From contig RXJJ01000005.1 of NCBI GenBank assembly GCA_003963145.1, positions 1 to 64,000 of the forward strand: 64,000 nt of DNA, written 5' to 3'. The notes beneath the pieces were generated by a model, which was not told where the DNA came from, did not search any database, and saw nothing but the letters and a program-made list of their open reading frames with translations. This DNA comes from Bradyrhizobiaceae bacterium (GTDB lineage: Bacteria; Pseudomonadota; Alphaproteobacteria; Rhizobiales; Xanthobacteraceae). Shown here piece after piece: positions 1-7,981 of this stretch (positions are counted from its first letter, which is position 1; the number at the start of each line of letters is the position of its first letter). Made by a program: the position numbers and the translations under genes.

Positions 1-36
1 ACCGGGGAGAGCGCGACACAAGCCGTTAAAACCATT

Positions 37-147
37 GCGTGCGGAACGCCGGACGCATCCGGTGCTTTCGTGGTGACTGAAGCTCGTGTGCCAAAACATT
101 TTGCACGCGAGGCTGCGGACGCATCGCGCGTCCGGCGTTCCGCGCGC
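37..147. repeat. Long inverted repeat, about 20-bp arms
   Basis: The arm at 37-56 and the arm at 128-147 are reverse complements over 19 of 20 bases, with a perfect 16-bp core (41-56 / 128-143, GCGGAACGCCGGACGC). The 71-bp interior holds further partial copies of GGACGCATC. It looks like an intergenic palindromic unit of the Bradyrhizobium/Afipia group; that assignment is recalled, not searched. Confidence 0.7.
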
Positions 148-278
148 CCTCATGTTGCGAGGGCGGTGAACGAAGCAAGCGACGGCGCGCCCGCGCCTTA
201 AACAACAGGGAGGATCACTCATGCCACCACAAGCGCGAGGTTTATTTTTGCGCGAATGGGGCAAGCCCCACATGCAGC

Positions 279-359
279 GTCGTCCCCGCGCAGGCGGGGA
301 CCCCAGGCAGATCATCCCGTGCGTGTCGCACTGGATCCCCGCTTTCGCGGGGACGACAT
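279..359. repeat. Double-hairpin REP-like element
   Basis: Two short hairpins lie back to back: 282-301 (stem GTCCCCGC, loop GCAG) and 336-353 (stem TCCCCGC, loop TTTC). The outer flanks also pair (GTCGTCCCCGCG with CGCGGGGACGAC), so the whole unit can fold as one long palindrome. This is the common 'CCCCGCG..GCGGGGA' extragenic repeat of alphaproteobacteria. Confidence 0.7.
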
Positions 360-389
360 TTCGCAGAACGGCGCGGCTTTTCGAATAAG

Positions 390-478
390 CGTCATTGCGA
401 GGAGCGTCAGCGACGAAGCAATCCATCCCACGCTCCGTTGATTCCAGGCTGGATTGCTTCGCTCCGCTCGCAATGACG
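390..478. repeat. Nested palindromic intergenic repeat
   Basis: The outer arms at 390-401 and 467-478 (CGTCATTGCGAG / CTCGCAATGACG) are perfect, as are the inner arms at 415-425 and 450-460 (GAAGCAATCCA / TGGATTGCTTC). The 'CATTGCGAG...GAAGCAATCC' wording is a familiar dispersed intergenic repeat in this bacterial group. It has no coding potential. Confidence 0.75.
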
Positions 479-591
479 AGATGGCTGTTTGAAAATTGAA
501 TCTGGATTGAACGGCGAGTGCCGGACACGCTCGGCACATTCAACGTCGTCCCCATCATCCTTCGAGGCTCGCCGCACACGCGGCTCGCAAC

Positions 592-1287
592 TCAGACTGA
601 CGCTGCATCATCCCGGAAAATCTCCGCCGCCAGCGCCCGCGTCACCGGCCGGCGCAGCCGCAGGGCCTCCGCATCCAGTACGTCCACCGCCTTGCGGGCC
701 GCGGCAAACGAGCGCTCGATGTGGCTCGCCAGATAGCCGATGACGCTTTCGTCCACGCTCATCTGCCGGTCGGCGCAGAGCTTGACAATGAGCGCCCGGA
801 ACATCGCGTCGTCGGGCGGGTTCAGGGCCACAACGGGCAATGCCCGCAGCCGCGAGCCGAGATCGCGCAGATCGACCGCGAAGGACGATGGAGCGACGCG
901 TCCGCTCATCAGGACGAAGGCCTGATCCTCGCGCGCGAGATTGAGCAGATGAAACAGCGCGCGCTCGTCGAAATCGCCGGGCTGGACATGCTCGACCACC
1001 AGCGCGCCCGTCGCCAGCGCGCCCGGCACATTGGCAACCGACAGCGCCTGCGCCGTCATGGTGCGCGCGCCCGCCTTCTCGGCCCAGATCGCGGCAAGAT
1101 GGCTTTTGCCGCAGCCTTCGGGTCCCACCAGCATCATCACCCGGCTCGGCCAGTCGGGCCAGCGTTCGATCAGGGCCAGCGCGTTCGCGTTGCCCGGCCC
1201 CTCAAGGAAGTCGTCACGCGACAGGCTCTCCGCGTGAGGCAGGGCAAAGGCAAGCTGGCGTGGCTGGGCGCGGACGGTCACGGACAT
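592..1287 (-). CDS. hdaA: Regulatory inactivation of DnaA protein HdaA
   Basis: A 231-residue DnaA-related AAA+ protein. With the DNA polymerase sliding clamp it promotes hydrolysis of DnaA-bound ATP and so prevents re-initiation of replication. Near the N-terminus, QLAFALP (residues 11-17) fits the clamp-binding motif of Hda proteins. A Walker A loop GPEGCGKS lies at 55-62, and the C-terminus has the helical lid (SFAAARKAVDVLD). The open frame continues upstream into pgsA, but the ATG at 1287 with an AAGG-type RBS gives the family length. It starts 2 bases after the pgsA stop, so the pair is probably co-transcribed. Confidence 0.9.
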   Translation of the reverse strand: MSVTVRAQPRQLAFALPHAESLSRDDFLEGPGNANALALIERWPDWPSRVMMLVGPEGCGKSHLAAIWAEKAGARTMTAQALSVANVPGALATGALVVEHVQPGDFDERALFHLLNLAREDQAFVLMSGRVAPSSFAVDLRDLGSRLRALPVVALNPPDDAMFRALIVKLCADRQMSVDESVIGYLASHIERSFAAARKAVDVLDAEALRLRRPVTRALAAEIFRDDAASV

Positions 1288-1289
1288 TC

Positions 1290-1850
1290 CTAAAGGTCTT
1301 CGGTCGTCGCCATATGGCGCACCCATTCTACCAGATAGCGCGAGATCGACAGCAGGGTCAGGACCGCGACGCAGGCCATCAGGATCGCATCGAAAGGCCG
1401 CACACGGAATCCAAATCCGAGTGAGGCCAGCACCAGCGCCGCGAAGGCCACCTGCGCCACGGTGTTCCATTTCGAGACCATCAACGGCTTGACCGGCATC
1501 GGGTTCTCGAGCAGCCAGGAAACGATCATCGCTCCGACAATCATGATGTCACGCGACACGACCAGAATCACCAGCCAGCGCGGGATGGCGTCGGCGAGGC
1601 CGAGCGCGATGTAGATCGACACCAGCAGCGCCTTGTCGGCGATCGGATCGAGCAGCGCACCCAGTTCGGTCGCCATGCCGAAGCGTTTGGCCAGAAAGCC
1701 ATCGACCGCGTCGCTCAGGCCGGCGATCACGAAAATAACGAACGCCACACTCATCTGGCTGGAAGCGATGGCCCAGATGATCAGCGGGACGAGCAGGATC
1801 CGGCCAAGCGTGATGATATTGGGTATGTTCAAGCTGAGCGTCCCTGGCAC
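1290..1850 (-). CDS. pgsA: CDP-diacylglycerol--glycerol-3-phosphate 3-phosphatidyltransferase
   Basis: An integral inner-membrane enzyme of about 186 residues that makes phosphatidylglycerol phosphate from CDP-diacylglycerol. It begins near SLNIPNIITLGRIL and carries the CDP-alcohol phosphotransferase signature (DAVDGFLAK...GALLDPIADK). In that motif a lysine replaces the usual arginine of 'DGxxAR', a conservative change. Several hydrophobic segments follow. The start is uncertain: I chose GTG 1850, but TTG 1832 has a better-spaced AGGGA, and an in-frame ATG lies further upstream. It is transcribed divergently from purM and is followed directly by hdaA. Confidence 0.9.
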   Translation of the reverse strand: MPGTLSLNIPNIITLGRILLVPLIIWAIASSQMSVAFVIFVIAGLSDAVDGFLAKRFGMATELGALLDPIADKALLVSIYIALGLADAIPRWLVILVVSRDIMIVGAMIVSWLLENPMPVKPLMVSKWNTVAQVAFAALVLASLGFGFRVRPFDAILMACVAVLTLLSISRYLVEWVRHMATTEDL

Positions 1851-2033
1851 GTCCCTGACACGTCCTTGGCGGATCAAGGGCATCTGCCGCATTTGATTAC
1901 AACATTTCGCACCGGACGCGGGCGGGCACCCTGCCCCGTCCCCGTTATATACATAGGATGACAAACGGAGCCCGCGAGCCATTGCGCGGCGGCGTAATCC
2001 GACGTAACCACCGATGGAATCGCGGAAAATAGC

Positions 2034-3104
2034 ATGCCAGATAAACCCCCCGGCCTCACATATTCCTCCTCGGGCGTGGACATCGATGCCGGCAACAGGC
2101 TGGTCGATCTGATCAAGCCGATGGTGCGAGCCACCGCCCGCGCCGGCGCGGACGCCGAAATCGGCGGGTTTGGCGGGCTGTTCGATCTGAAGGCCGCGGG
2201 CTTCACCGATCCGGTCCTGGTCGCCGCCACCGACGGCGTCGGCACCAAGGTCAAGATCGCCATCGAAACCGGGCTTCACGGCGGCATCGGCATCGATCTC
2301 GTTGCCATGTCGGTCAACGATCTTGTGGTTCAGGGCGCCGAGCCGCTTTTCTTTCTGGATTATTTCGCCTGCGGCAAACTCGACCCCGAAGCCACGGCCG
2401 CCATCGTGGCCGGCATTGCGGAAGGTTGCCGCGAATCCGGCTGCGCCCTGATCGGCGGCGAGACGGCGGAAATGCCGGGGCTGTACAAGGACGGCGATTA
2501 TGATCTCGCAGGCTTCGCGGTCGGCGCGGCGGAGCGCGGCACGCTGCTGCCGAAGGACATTGCCGAGGGCGACGCCCTGATCGGTCTCGCCTCGTCCGGG
2601 GTGCATTCCAACGGTTTTTCACTGGTCCGCAAGGTCGTCGAAAAAAGCGGACTGACATTCGGTGATTCCGCGCCGTTCTCTCCGGTGATGACGCTCGGAG
2701 GTGCCCTGCTCACTCCGACCAGGCTTTATGTGAAGTCATGTCTGCGCGCGATCCGGGAGACCGGCGCGGTCAAGGGCCTCGCCCACATCACCGGCGGCGG
2801 CTTCACCGACAATATTCCGCGCGTGTTGCCGAAGCATCTTGGCGTGAAAATCGCACTCTCCGAAGTGCCGGTGCTGCCCGTGTTCAAATGGCTGTCGGCC
2901 GAAGGCAATATCGCCGAACTTGAAATGCTGCGAACCTTCAATTGCGGGATCGGCATGATCGCCATCGTCGGACGCGACAAACTTGTTGAAGTGATGCGCG
3001 TGCTAACCGAGGCCGGCGAAAGCGCCGTTCATATCGGCGAAGTCGTCAAGGCCAATGCGGATGAGCGCGTGGTCTATGACGGGCATCTCGATCTGGCGTT
3101 GTGA
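2034..3104 (+). CDS. purM: Phosphoribosylformylglycinamidine cyclo-ligase (AIR synthetase)
   Basis: A 356-residue full-length PurM that converts FGAM to aminoimidazole ribonucleotide with ATP in de novo purine synthesis. The N-terminal region SGVDIDAGN, the ATP-site wording [14 protein letters not shown] (about residues 64-77) and [11 protein letters not shown] (about 143-153) are typical of the family. The C-terminal part carries the [13 protein letters not shown] element. The stop at 3104 is one base from the purN start at 3106, so the two consecutive pathway genes form an operon with translational coupling. Confidence 0.96.
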   Translation: MPDKPPGLTYSSSGVDIDAGNRLVDLIKPMVRATARAGADAEIGGFGGLFDLKAAGFTDPVLVAATDGVGTKVKIAIETGLHGGIGIDLVAMSVNDLVVQGAEPLFFLDYFACGKLDPEATAAIVAGIAEGCRESGCALIGGETAEMPGLYKDGDYDLAGFAVGAAERGTLLPKDIAEGDALIGLASSGVHSNGFSLVRKVVEKSGLTFGDSAPFSPVMTLGGALLTPTRLYVKSCLRAIRETGAVKGLAHITGGGFTDNIPRVLPKHLGVKIALSEVPVLPVFKWLSAEGNIAELEMLRTFNCGIGMIAIVGRDKLVEVMRVLTEAGESAVHIGEVVKANADERVVYDGHLDLAL

Positions 3105-3105
3105 A

Positions 3106-3762
3106 ATGCAAAAGCGCCGTGTCGCCATTCTGATCTCCGGCCGCGGCTCCAACATGACGGCGCTGATCGAAGCCGCCAAGGCCGAGGACTTTCCGGCGCA
3201 AATCGTGCTCGTCGTCTCGAATATCGCGAATGCCGCGGGCCTCGCGATCGCCGCCAAACACGGCATCGAAACGCTGACCATTGAAAGCAAGCCATTCGGC
3301 AGGGATCGCGAGGCTTTCGAACGTGCGATGCAGTCCGCGCTCGCTGAACGCAACATCGAACTCGTGTGCCTTGCGGGGTTCCTGCGGCTCCTGACGCCCT
3401 GGTTCGTTCAGCAATGGGACAAGCGGATGCTCAACATCCATCCGGCGCTGCTGCCATCCTATCGCGGCCTGCATACACACGAGCGCGCGCTGGCCGACGG
3501 CGTGAAGATCCACGGGGCGACGGTGCATTTTGTCGTGCCGGAAATGGATTCAGGGCCTATCGTGATGCAGGGCGCGGTCGCCGTGCGTGACGACGACACG
3601 CCGGATACACTGGCGGCCCGTGTGCTTTCTGTCGAACACCGGATTTACCCGGATGCTCTGCGCCTGGTTGCGGGCGGCAAAACCACTCTCGAAGGCGGGC
3701 ATTGCAGGACAGACGCCAGCGGCAGCCCGGACGACGCACTGATTTCGCCCTCCATCATCTAG
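3106..3762 (+). CDS. purN: Phosphoribosylglycinamide formyltransferase
   Basis: A 218-residue folate-dependent GART that transfers a formyl group from 10-formyl-THF to GAR in purine synthesis. The N-terminal nucleotide loop is ISGRGSNM (about residues 10-17). The catalytic triad is visible: Asn110 and His112 in LNIHPALLPSYRG, and Asp148 in PEMDSGPI. The open frame extends upstream inside purM, but ATG 3106 sits directly after the purM stop and matches the usual N-terminus. Confidence 0.96.
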   Translation: MQKRRVAILISGRGSNMTALIEAAKAEDFPAQIVLVVSNIANAAGLAIAAKHGIETLTIESKPFGRDREAFERAMQSALAERNIELVCLAGFLRLLTPWFVQQWDKRMLNIHPALLPSYRGLHTHERALADGVKIHGATVHFVVPEMDSGPIVMQGAVAVRDDDTPDTLAARVLSVEHRIYPDALRLVAGGKTTLEGGHCRTDASGSPDDALISPSII

Positions 3763-3778
3763 CAAAAGCCAGTTTTGC
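3762..3778. terminator. Possible bidirectional terminator between purN and csp
   Basis: GCAAAA at 3762-3767 pairs with TTTTGC at 3773-3778 around a 5-base loop, between two convergent genes. The stem is short and AT-rich, so a termination role is only plausible. Confidence 0.35.
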
Positions 3779-3781
3779 GAA

Positions 3782-3985
3782 TCAGGAGACTTTGAGATTT
3801 TCCGCGGACATCTTGCCGCGATTTTCCACCAGCTCGTATTCGATCTTCTGGTTCTCGTTCAGAGTTGCCAGCCCGGCGCGCTGAACGGCGGAAATGTGAA
3901 CGAACACGTCCTGAGCTCCAACGTCAGGCTTGATGAAGCCGTAACCTTTGGTGGGGTTGAACCATTTGACGGTGCCTTTTGCCAC
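3782..3985 (-). CDS. Cold-shock family RNA/ssDNA-binding protein
   Basis: A 67-residue single cold-shock domain (CspA family), a five-stranded OB fold that binds single-stranded nucleic acid and melts RNA structure. RNP1 (KGYGFIKPD) and RNP2 (VFVHISAV) are both intact, and length is standard. The start codon is GTG at 3985 with GGAG six bases upstream. Such genomes carry several csp paralogues, so whether this one is cold-inducible cannot be read from the sequence. It has its own promoter region, divergent from the barrel gene at 4306. Confidence 0.93.
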   Translation of the reverse strand: MAKGTVKWFNPTKGYGFIKPDVGAQDVFVHISAVQRAGLATLNENQKIEYELVENRGKMSAENLKVS

Positions 3986-4305
3986 GCCGGTCTCCTCAAG
4001 TTCCGGAAATGAAAAAGACGCGGCCGCATTCCGCGTGCCACGTCACAAACGGCTTCAAGAGTCTCTGCCCGAATTCAAAAGTCCGAAGATTCACAGTCGA
4101 ACGGCCTAAATCCGATTGCGCGCAATCCCAACATGAAAATCGGAATTCCGCAACATCAGGCGAGATGGATTTGCGCTGTGGCAACATGACCACAACGCGT
4201 CGCGTTGGGTGTTGCCGCGCCGTGTAAACGTTGACGGTACGCACCGGTTTCATGCAATCATCGAATTGATAAAAATGGAATTTTTTCAAATCCGTTGCGG
4301 GCTTG
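3986..4305. other. Divergent intergenic region between csp and the barrel gene
   Basis: About 320 bases without a credible gene. It must hold the csp promoter and its leader, which in csp genes is often long, and the promoter of the rightward barrel gene. The part from about 4230 is locally AT-rich. I could not assign specific hexamers. Confidence 0.4.
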
Positions 4306-5397
4306 ATGAGACCTTTTGTGCCATACATTTCAAAACCGGCGAGACGTGCGACCTCGTGGCCTGCATTTGCCGCGGAGGTGATCGGCATCGTCCTGGCGTT
4401 ATGGCCTGCGACGGCTCACGCCCAACTTGCCCCGCCCAATCCGACCGAAAACGTGGCGCAGCTTTCGGCTGCGGCGAGCCAGCTCGACCTCGGCAGCAAT
4501 TTCCTTCAGCGGCTGGGACGCGTCGCAGCTTACGGATACGCGCAGCGCGACAATTCAGGCGGCGGCGGCGCGTCGCAAAGCACGGCCGCTCCCCTCTACC
4601 GAAGCTGGTACGAAGTCTACGGACAGTCGGCGGACACGGGTCCGCAAGGCACGTATGTGGGTGACAACCGCAAAACGGTCGGCGGCGTCGCTGGAATCGG
4701 AATGAATCTAACGCCGAATTTCAATCTCGGTGTCTCGATCGATCAGAGCCATACCTGGATCGACGCGCCGCTCGCGCTGCAAACAGCCGGGCTCGATCTG
4801 ACGCAAATCGGCATCAACGGTGCTTATACAAATGGACCGTGGACCGCCGCGTTCGCTGCCGTGCACGGCTTTGCCTCGATCAAATCCAGCCGCGCAACAG
4901 TGCTTGGCACGGCATCGGCCAGTTATCGCGGTAATCTGGACGGCGTGCTCGGCGAACTAAGTTATTACAACGCGATCGGCCAGAGCCGGATCGTTCCCAA
5001 GCTGGGCATCGAATATGTTGCGGCGACCACGAACGCTTTCAATGAAAGCGGCGGGCTGGCCCTCAGCGTTACTGAATCGCATGGCGAGCGGGCGCGCGTT
5101 TTGGTCGGCGCGGAGGTCGGCCATTATTGGATTGTGGGCCAGCAGATCGTGGACGTGTCGGCTTACGGCAAGTTTATCGACAATTTCATGCAGAACATCG
5201 ATGACGTCGCCCTCACCCTCGGCCTCAACAGTATTGCCGTTCAAGGCGTCCGCGAAAGCAATCAGGGCGCCGATGCCGGCGGCTCGATATCATGGATCAT
5301 GTCGAACACCGCGCGGCTGTATGCGAATTACGATGGCAAATACCGCTCCGGCTTCAATTCGCACCAAGGCACGCTTGGCGTGGAAGTGAAGTGGTGA
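4306..5397 (+). CDS. Outer-membrane autotransporter-type beta-barrel protein
   Basis: A 363-residue secreted protein. A positively charged N-terminus and hydrophobic stretch end in ATAHAQ, a signal-peptidase site near residue 39. The remainder is built of alternating short strands with Gly/Asn turns and aromatic ends, finishing in VEVKW; the terminal aromatic residue is the usual barrel-assembly signal. It resembles the C-terminal translocator domain of type V secretion proteins, but there is almost no passenger, only about 60 low-complexity residues. The start could be TTG 4303 or ATG 4306. Function is unknown; it could be a stand-alone barrel or porin-like protein. Confidence 0.7.
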   Translation: MRPFVPYISKPARRATSWPAFAAEVIGIVLALWPATAHAQLAPPNPTENVAQLSAAASQLDLGSNFLQRLGRVAAYGYAQRDNSGGGGASQSTAAPLYRSWYEVYGQSADTGPQGTYVGDNRKTVGGVAGIGMNLTPNFNLGVSIDQSHTWIDAPLALQTAGLDLTQIGINGAYTNGPWTAAFAAVHGFASIKSSRATVLGTASASYRGNLDGVLGELSYYNAIGQSRIVPKLGIEYVAATTNAFNESGGLALSVTESHGERARVLVGAEVGHYWIVGQQIVDVSAYGKFIDNFMQNIDDVALTLGLNSIAVQGVRESNQGADAGGSISWIMSNTARLYANYDGKYRSGFNSHQGTLGVEVKW

Positions 5398-5401
5398 CGC
5401 C

Positions 5402-6259
5402 CTAGGCGGCGGCCTGTTCGTGAGGTGTTTCTGACGAATTCTCCGCGTGGCGCAGCGCGCGTCTGCGCCATATCGAGCCGACGATCAGCACGATGGCGAC
5501 ACCGAGCACCGCTACGGCGAACTCGCCAATTTCACTGCCAAAACGCAGATGTTGTGCAAAACCGAGGAGCGAGGAATTGGCATCGAGATTGAGCGCGATC
5601 TCGCCATTCAGCAGCCGCTGAAGGAATGGATGGACCGCCGGATCGGTTGCGATCACCTCGCCCGCGACCCAGCCGAGCAGAGCGGCACCAAGCCAGACCA
5701 GCGCCGGCACCCGATCGAGCAGCGCCATGATGAGGGCTGCGCCGGCGACGATCAGCGGCACGCTGATGGCCAGACCCAGAATAAGAAGAACGACGCTGCC
5801 ATTGGCGGCAGCGGCCACCGCGATCACGTTATCCAGACTCATGATGATATCAGCCACGGCGACGACACGCACGGCGGCCCATAGATGCTGCGCAGCATGC
5901 ACACTGTCTTCGTCGGCCTCCTCCGGCACCAGCAGCTTGGCCGCGATGACGAGTAGCGCCAATCCGCCGATCAGCTTGAGATAAGGCAGTTCCATCAGCG
6001 ATGCGACGATGCCGGTGAAAACGATCCGCAAAGCCACCGCGACGGCCGCGCCCAGAATCATGCCCCACACGCGCTGGCGTGGCTGCAAGCCACGGCACGC
6101 AAGCGCGATGACCAGCGCGTTATCGCCGGACAAAAGAACGTTGATCCAGATGATCTTGGTCAGCGCCACCCAGAATTGCGGCTCGTGGATTTCAGACTGG
6201 AATTGCGTCCATATGCCACTCAGAGTGGCCGGGTCGAAAATCTGCAATATCCAGCTCAA
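5402..6259 (-). CDS. TerC/YjbE family integral membrane protein
   Basis: A 285-residue polytopic membrane protein with about seven hydrophobic segments. The two signature acidic motifs of the TerC family are present: LLSGDNALVIALA in an early helix and IMSLDNVIAVAA near the middle; their aspartates are thought to bind metal. Family members export manganese or act in tellurite resistance and metallation of exported proteins. A TTG start at 6259 follows a strong GGAGG at good spacing. It converges with the barrel gene, the two stops being only a few bases apart. I see no obvious yybP-ykoY Mn riboswitch upstream. Confidence 0.85.
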   Translation of the reverse strand: MSWILQIFDPATLSGIWTQFQSEIHEPQFWVALTKIIWINVLLSGDNALVIALACRGLQPRQRVWGMILGAAVAVALRIVFTGIVASLMELPYLKLIGGLALLVIAAKLLVPEEADEDSVHAAQHLWAAVRVVAVADIIMSLDNVIAVAAAANGSVVLLILGLAISVPLIVAGAALIMALLDRVPALVWLGAALLGWVAGEVIATDPAVHPFLQRLLNGEIALNLDANSSLLGFAQHLRFGSEIGEFAVAVLGVAIVLIVGSIWRRRALRHAENSSETPHEQAAA

Positions 6260-6307
6260 TCGTGCCTCCCCAAGGCTATTTTTTATTGAGACCAGCTAGC
6301 GCAAAAC

Positions 6308-6348
6308 AACGCCCGCGTCTGCGGACTTTTCGTCGCAAAGCGGGCGTT
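6308..6348 (-). terminator. Intrinsic terminator after ndk
   Basis: The 9-bp stem AACGCCCGC (6308-6316) / GCGGGCGTT (6340-6348), read on the minus strand, is followed by GTTTTGC. It lies between ndk and the terC-like gene. The loop is long (23 bases) and the T-run short. Confidence 0.5.
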
Positions 6349-6394
6349 AATGGCAGTATTTCGTCCAATGGCGGCGATCGCCGCCAGCCTGGCG

Positions 6395-6817
6395 TCAGCC
6401 GACGATCTCGTTTCCCGAGAAAAACTGGGCGATCTCGATGGCGGCCGTCTCGGCAGCGTCGGAGCCGTGAACCGAGTTCTCGCCGATCGATTGCGCATGC
6501 GCCTTGCGGATGGTGCCTTCCGCAGCCTTGGCCGGGTCGGTCGCGCCCATCACGTCGCGGTATTTCTGAATGGCGCCCTCGCCTTGCAGAACCTGAACGA
6601 CGACCGGGCCGGAAATCATGAAGTCCACGAGTTCGCCAAAGAACGGACGCGCCTTGTGCACGGCATAAAAGGTTTCGGCCTGACCGCGGGTCATCTGAAT
6701 CCGCTTCTGGGCGACGATACGCAGGCCCGCCTTTTCGATGATCGCATTGATGGCGCCGGTCAGATTGCGCGCGGTCGCGTCCGGCTTGATAATCGAAAAG
6801 GTGCGCTCGATCGCCAT
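6395..6817 (-). CDS. ndk: Nucleoside diphosphate kinase
   Basis: A 140-residue cytoplasmic enzyme that balances NTP/dNTP pools by transferring the gamma phosphate through a phospho-histidine. The N-terminus [14 protein letters not shown] is diagnostic. The family motif [12 protein letters not shown] near residues 115-126 contains the active-site histidine, and the length is exactly that of the family. The ATG at 6817 is preceded by an AAGGA-type RBS. Confidence 0.97.
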   Translation of the reverse strand: MAIERTFSIIKPDATARNLTGAINAIIEKAGLRIVAQKRIQMTRGQAETFYAVHKARPFFGELVDFMISGPVVVQVLQGEGAIQKYRDVMGATDPAKAAEGTIRKAHAQSIGENSVHGSDAAETAAIEIAQFFSGNEIVG

Positions 6818-7097
6818 GTTTTGTCCTTGAAATACGGGAAGATGAGGTTGCGGCGCTTATAGCGGCGGTCTTTGCGGACGGCAAGCGCCCGGCAGCCCCG
6901 GATTGGCCGTCTTCTCTCATGCGAACATTACGGCGAATTCACCCAAATAAACCTTGCCTGAAGACACTGTGAGAGCACCATTCACTTTAGGGAATTAGGG
7001 TCAGACTCCGACCCGCCGGATGAGAGGGAATATGACGCAAATCAAGTGCTCGCGGGGCGATCGGATGGCGCGGCAAGCGCCTTGATAGGAGAGTGAG
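6818..7097. other. Intergenic region upstream of the Gly/His/Trp-rich gene
   Basis: About 280 bases holding the ndk promoter on the minus strand and the promoter of the gene at 7098. At 7032-7045 the sequence ATGACGCAAATCAA is one mismatch from the FixK/FNR consensus (TTGA/C-N6-TCAA). The same ATG could open a 17-codon ORF (7032-7085) ending 12 bases before the next gene. Confidence 0.35.
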
Positions 7098-7430
7098 ATG
7101 TTACGAAAACTGGCTCTGGCACTTTTCGCAATTGCGGTGGTCATCGGCAGCACCTCGATCACAACCACCAGCGCGTCTGCACGCGGCGGCCACTGGGGCG
7201 GCGGCGGACATTGGGGTGGTGGCGGACACTGGGGTGGCGGCCATTGGGGCGGTGGTCACTGGGGTGGACCGCATTACTGGGGAGGTGGCGGCTGGGGTTG
7301 GCGACGCGGATGGGGCCCACGCTTCTACGGCGGTCCCGTTTACTACGGCTATTATGGCGGATGCGTCGTGCGCCGCTGGGTGCCGACTCCGTGGGGATGG
7401 CGCTGGGCCTGGGTCAACAGATGCTGGTGA
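7098..7430 (+). CDS. Secreted Gly/His/Trp-rich repeat protein
   Basis: A 110-residue protein with a clear signal peptide (residues 1 to about 28, ending SASA). The mature part starts with GGHW-type repeats (residues 30-57, five copies of GHWGGG-like units). A Trp/Tyr/Arg-rich segment and a tail with two cysteines (GGCVVRRW and NRCW) follow. The regularly spaced histidines could bind metal or a surface; that is inference. Proteins of this style are frequent in Bradyrhizobium-type genomes with no assigned role. The RBS AGGAGAG lies just upstream, and a rho-independent terminator follows. Confidence 0.75.
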   Translation: MLRKLALALFAIAVVIGSTSITTTSASARGGHWGGGGHWGGGGHWGGGHWGGGHWGGPHYWGGGGWGWRRGWGPRFYGGPVYYGYYGGCVVRRWVPTPWGWRWAWVNRCW

Positions 7431-7481
7431 AGGCTAAGTGCCTCGCCTGTTAAACACCCTCGCAAAACCCTGAGGTCTTGT

Positions 7482-7509
7482 ATCCCGGCTGCTCCGTAGC
7501 CGGGATTTT
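7482..7509 (+). terminator. Rho-independent terminator
   Basis: A perfect 9-bp stem (ATCCCGGCT at 7482-7490 / AGCCGGGAT at 7498-7506) with a 7-base loop, followed by TTTTG. It lies about 50 bases after the Gly/His/Trp-rich gene. Confidence 0.8.
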
Positions 7510-7623
7510 GTCTGCCTGCAGCCGCCAAAAGGGTTCCGGTTCCCGGCCACTAAATATTTACGCGCGAGTCACCAAGACAAGCGATCGCGGGAAACATTCC
7601 TTTTCCCCGAGGCTTGGAAGACT

Positions 7624-7881
7624 ATGATCAATTTAAGTCAAATTCGAATGGTGACGGCCATGAACCTTTGGATCGACAACTCCTTGGACAATGACATCCA
7701 GATGGATCGTTCAACCAGTCTCGCCGTCTGCGACGGAATCGGCGAGCGTCTGCGCGATCTCATGCGGCCCGGTGCAGGGCATTTACCGCCACGCCTGCAG
7801 CAATTGATGGATCAGCTGCAACAGCTCGACGATGCGCCCTCCCTCGTTCCGGACCTGACCGCGTCTCCTCGCAAACGCTGA
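7624..7881 (+). CDS. Small uncharacterised protein, faintly NepR-like
   Basis: An 85-residue cytoplasmic ORF without signal peptide or membrane segment; possible starts are ATG 7624, 7660 and 7705. The central part (IGERLRDLMR, then LPPRLQQLMDQLQQLDD) has the spacing of the two amphipathic helices of NepR anti-sigma factors (IGxxLRxxYD...PDRFxxLLxxLD). It lacks the conserved YD and DRF residues, and no phyR or ecfG gene is nearby, so the resemblance is only a hint. Codon usage fits its neighbours. It may simply be a small family-specific protein. Confidence 0.5.
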   Translation: MINLSQIRMVTAMNLWIDNSLDNDIQMDRSTSLAVCDGIGERLRDLMRPGAGHLPPRLQQLMDQLQQLDDAPSLVPDLTASPRKR

Positions 7882-7981
7882 CAATACTCGGCCGGTAAAG
7901 AGCCACCGCGTATTTTCATCCCCCTTAATTCCTTCCGGCATAGGGCTTGCGTTTACGCCGCGCTTTGGTGACAACGCGGCC

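Larger units (their letters stand above)
1..591. other. Gene-free left end carrying dispersed repeats
   Basis: No ORF here has a convincing ribosome-binding site or recognisable product. The stretch consists largely of three palindromic repeat units, listed separately, each of the kind seen scattered between genes in Bradyrhizobium-type genomes. Short ORFs here simply translate the palindromes. Confidence 0.6.

Noticed and set aside
222-390. Small ORFs in the left-end repeat region
   Set aside because: Their sequence is simply the translated palindromic repeats.
7032-7085. 17-codon upstream ORF before the Gly/His/Trp-rich gene
   Set aside because: Its ATG overlaps the FixK-like box and the peptide is featureless; more likely chance than a leader peptide.
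7185-7268. Regular short repeats suggestive of a CRISPR array
   Set aside because: The repeats are in-frame GHWGGG codons without unique spacers; they are coding tandem repeats.
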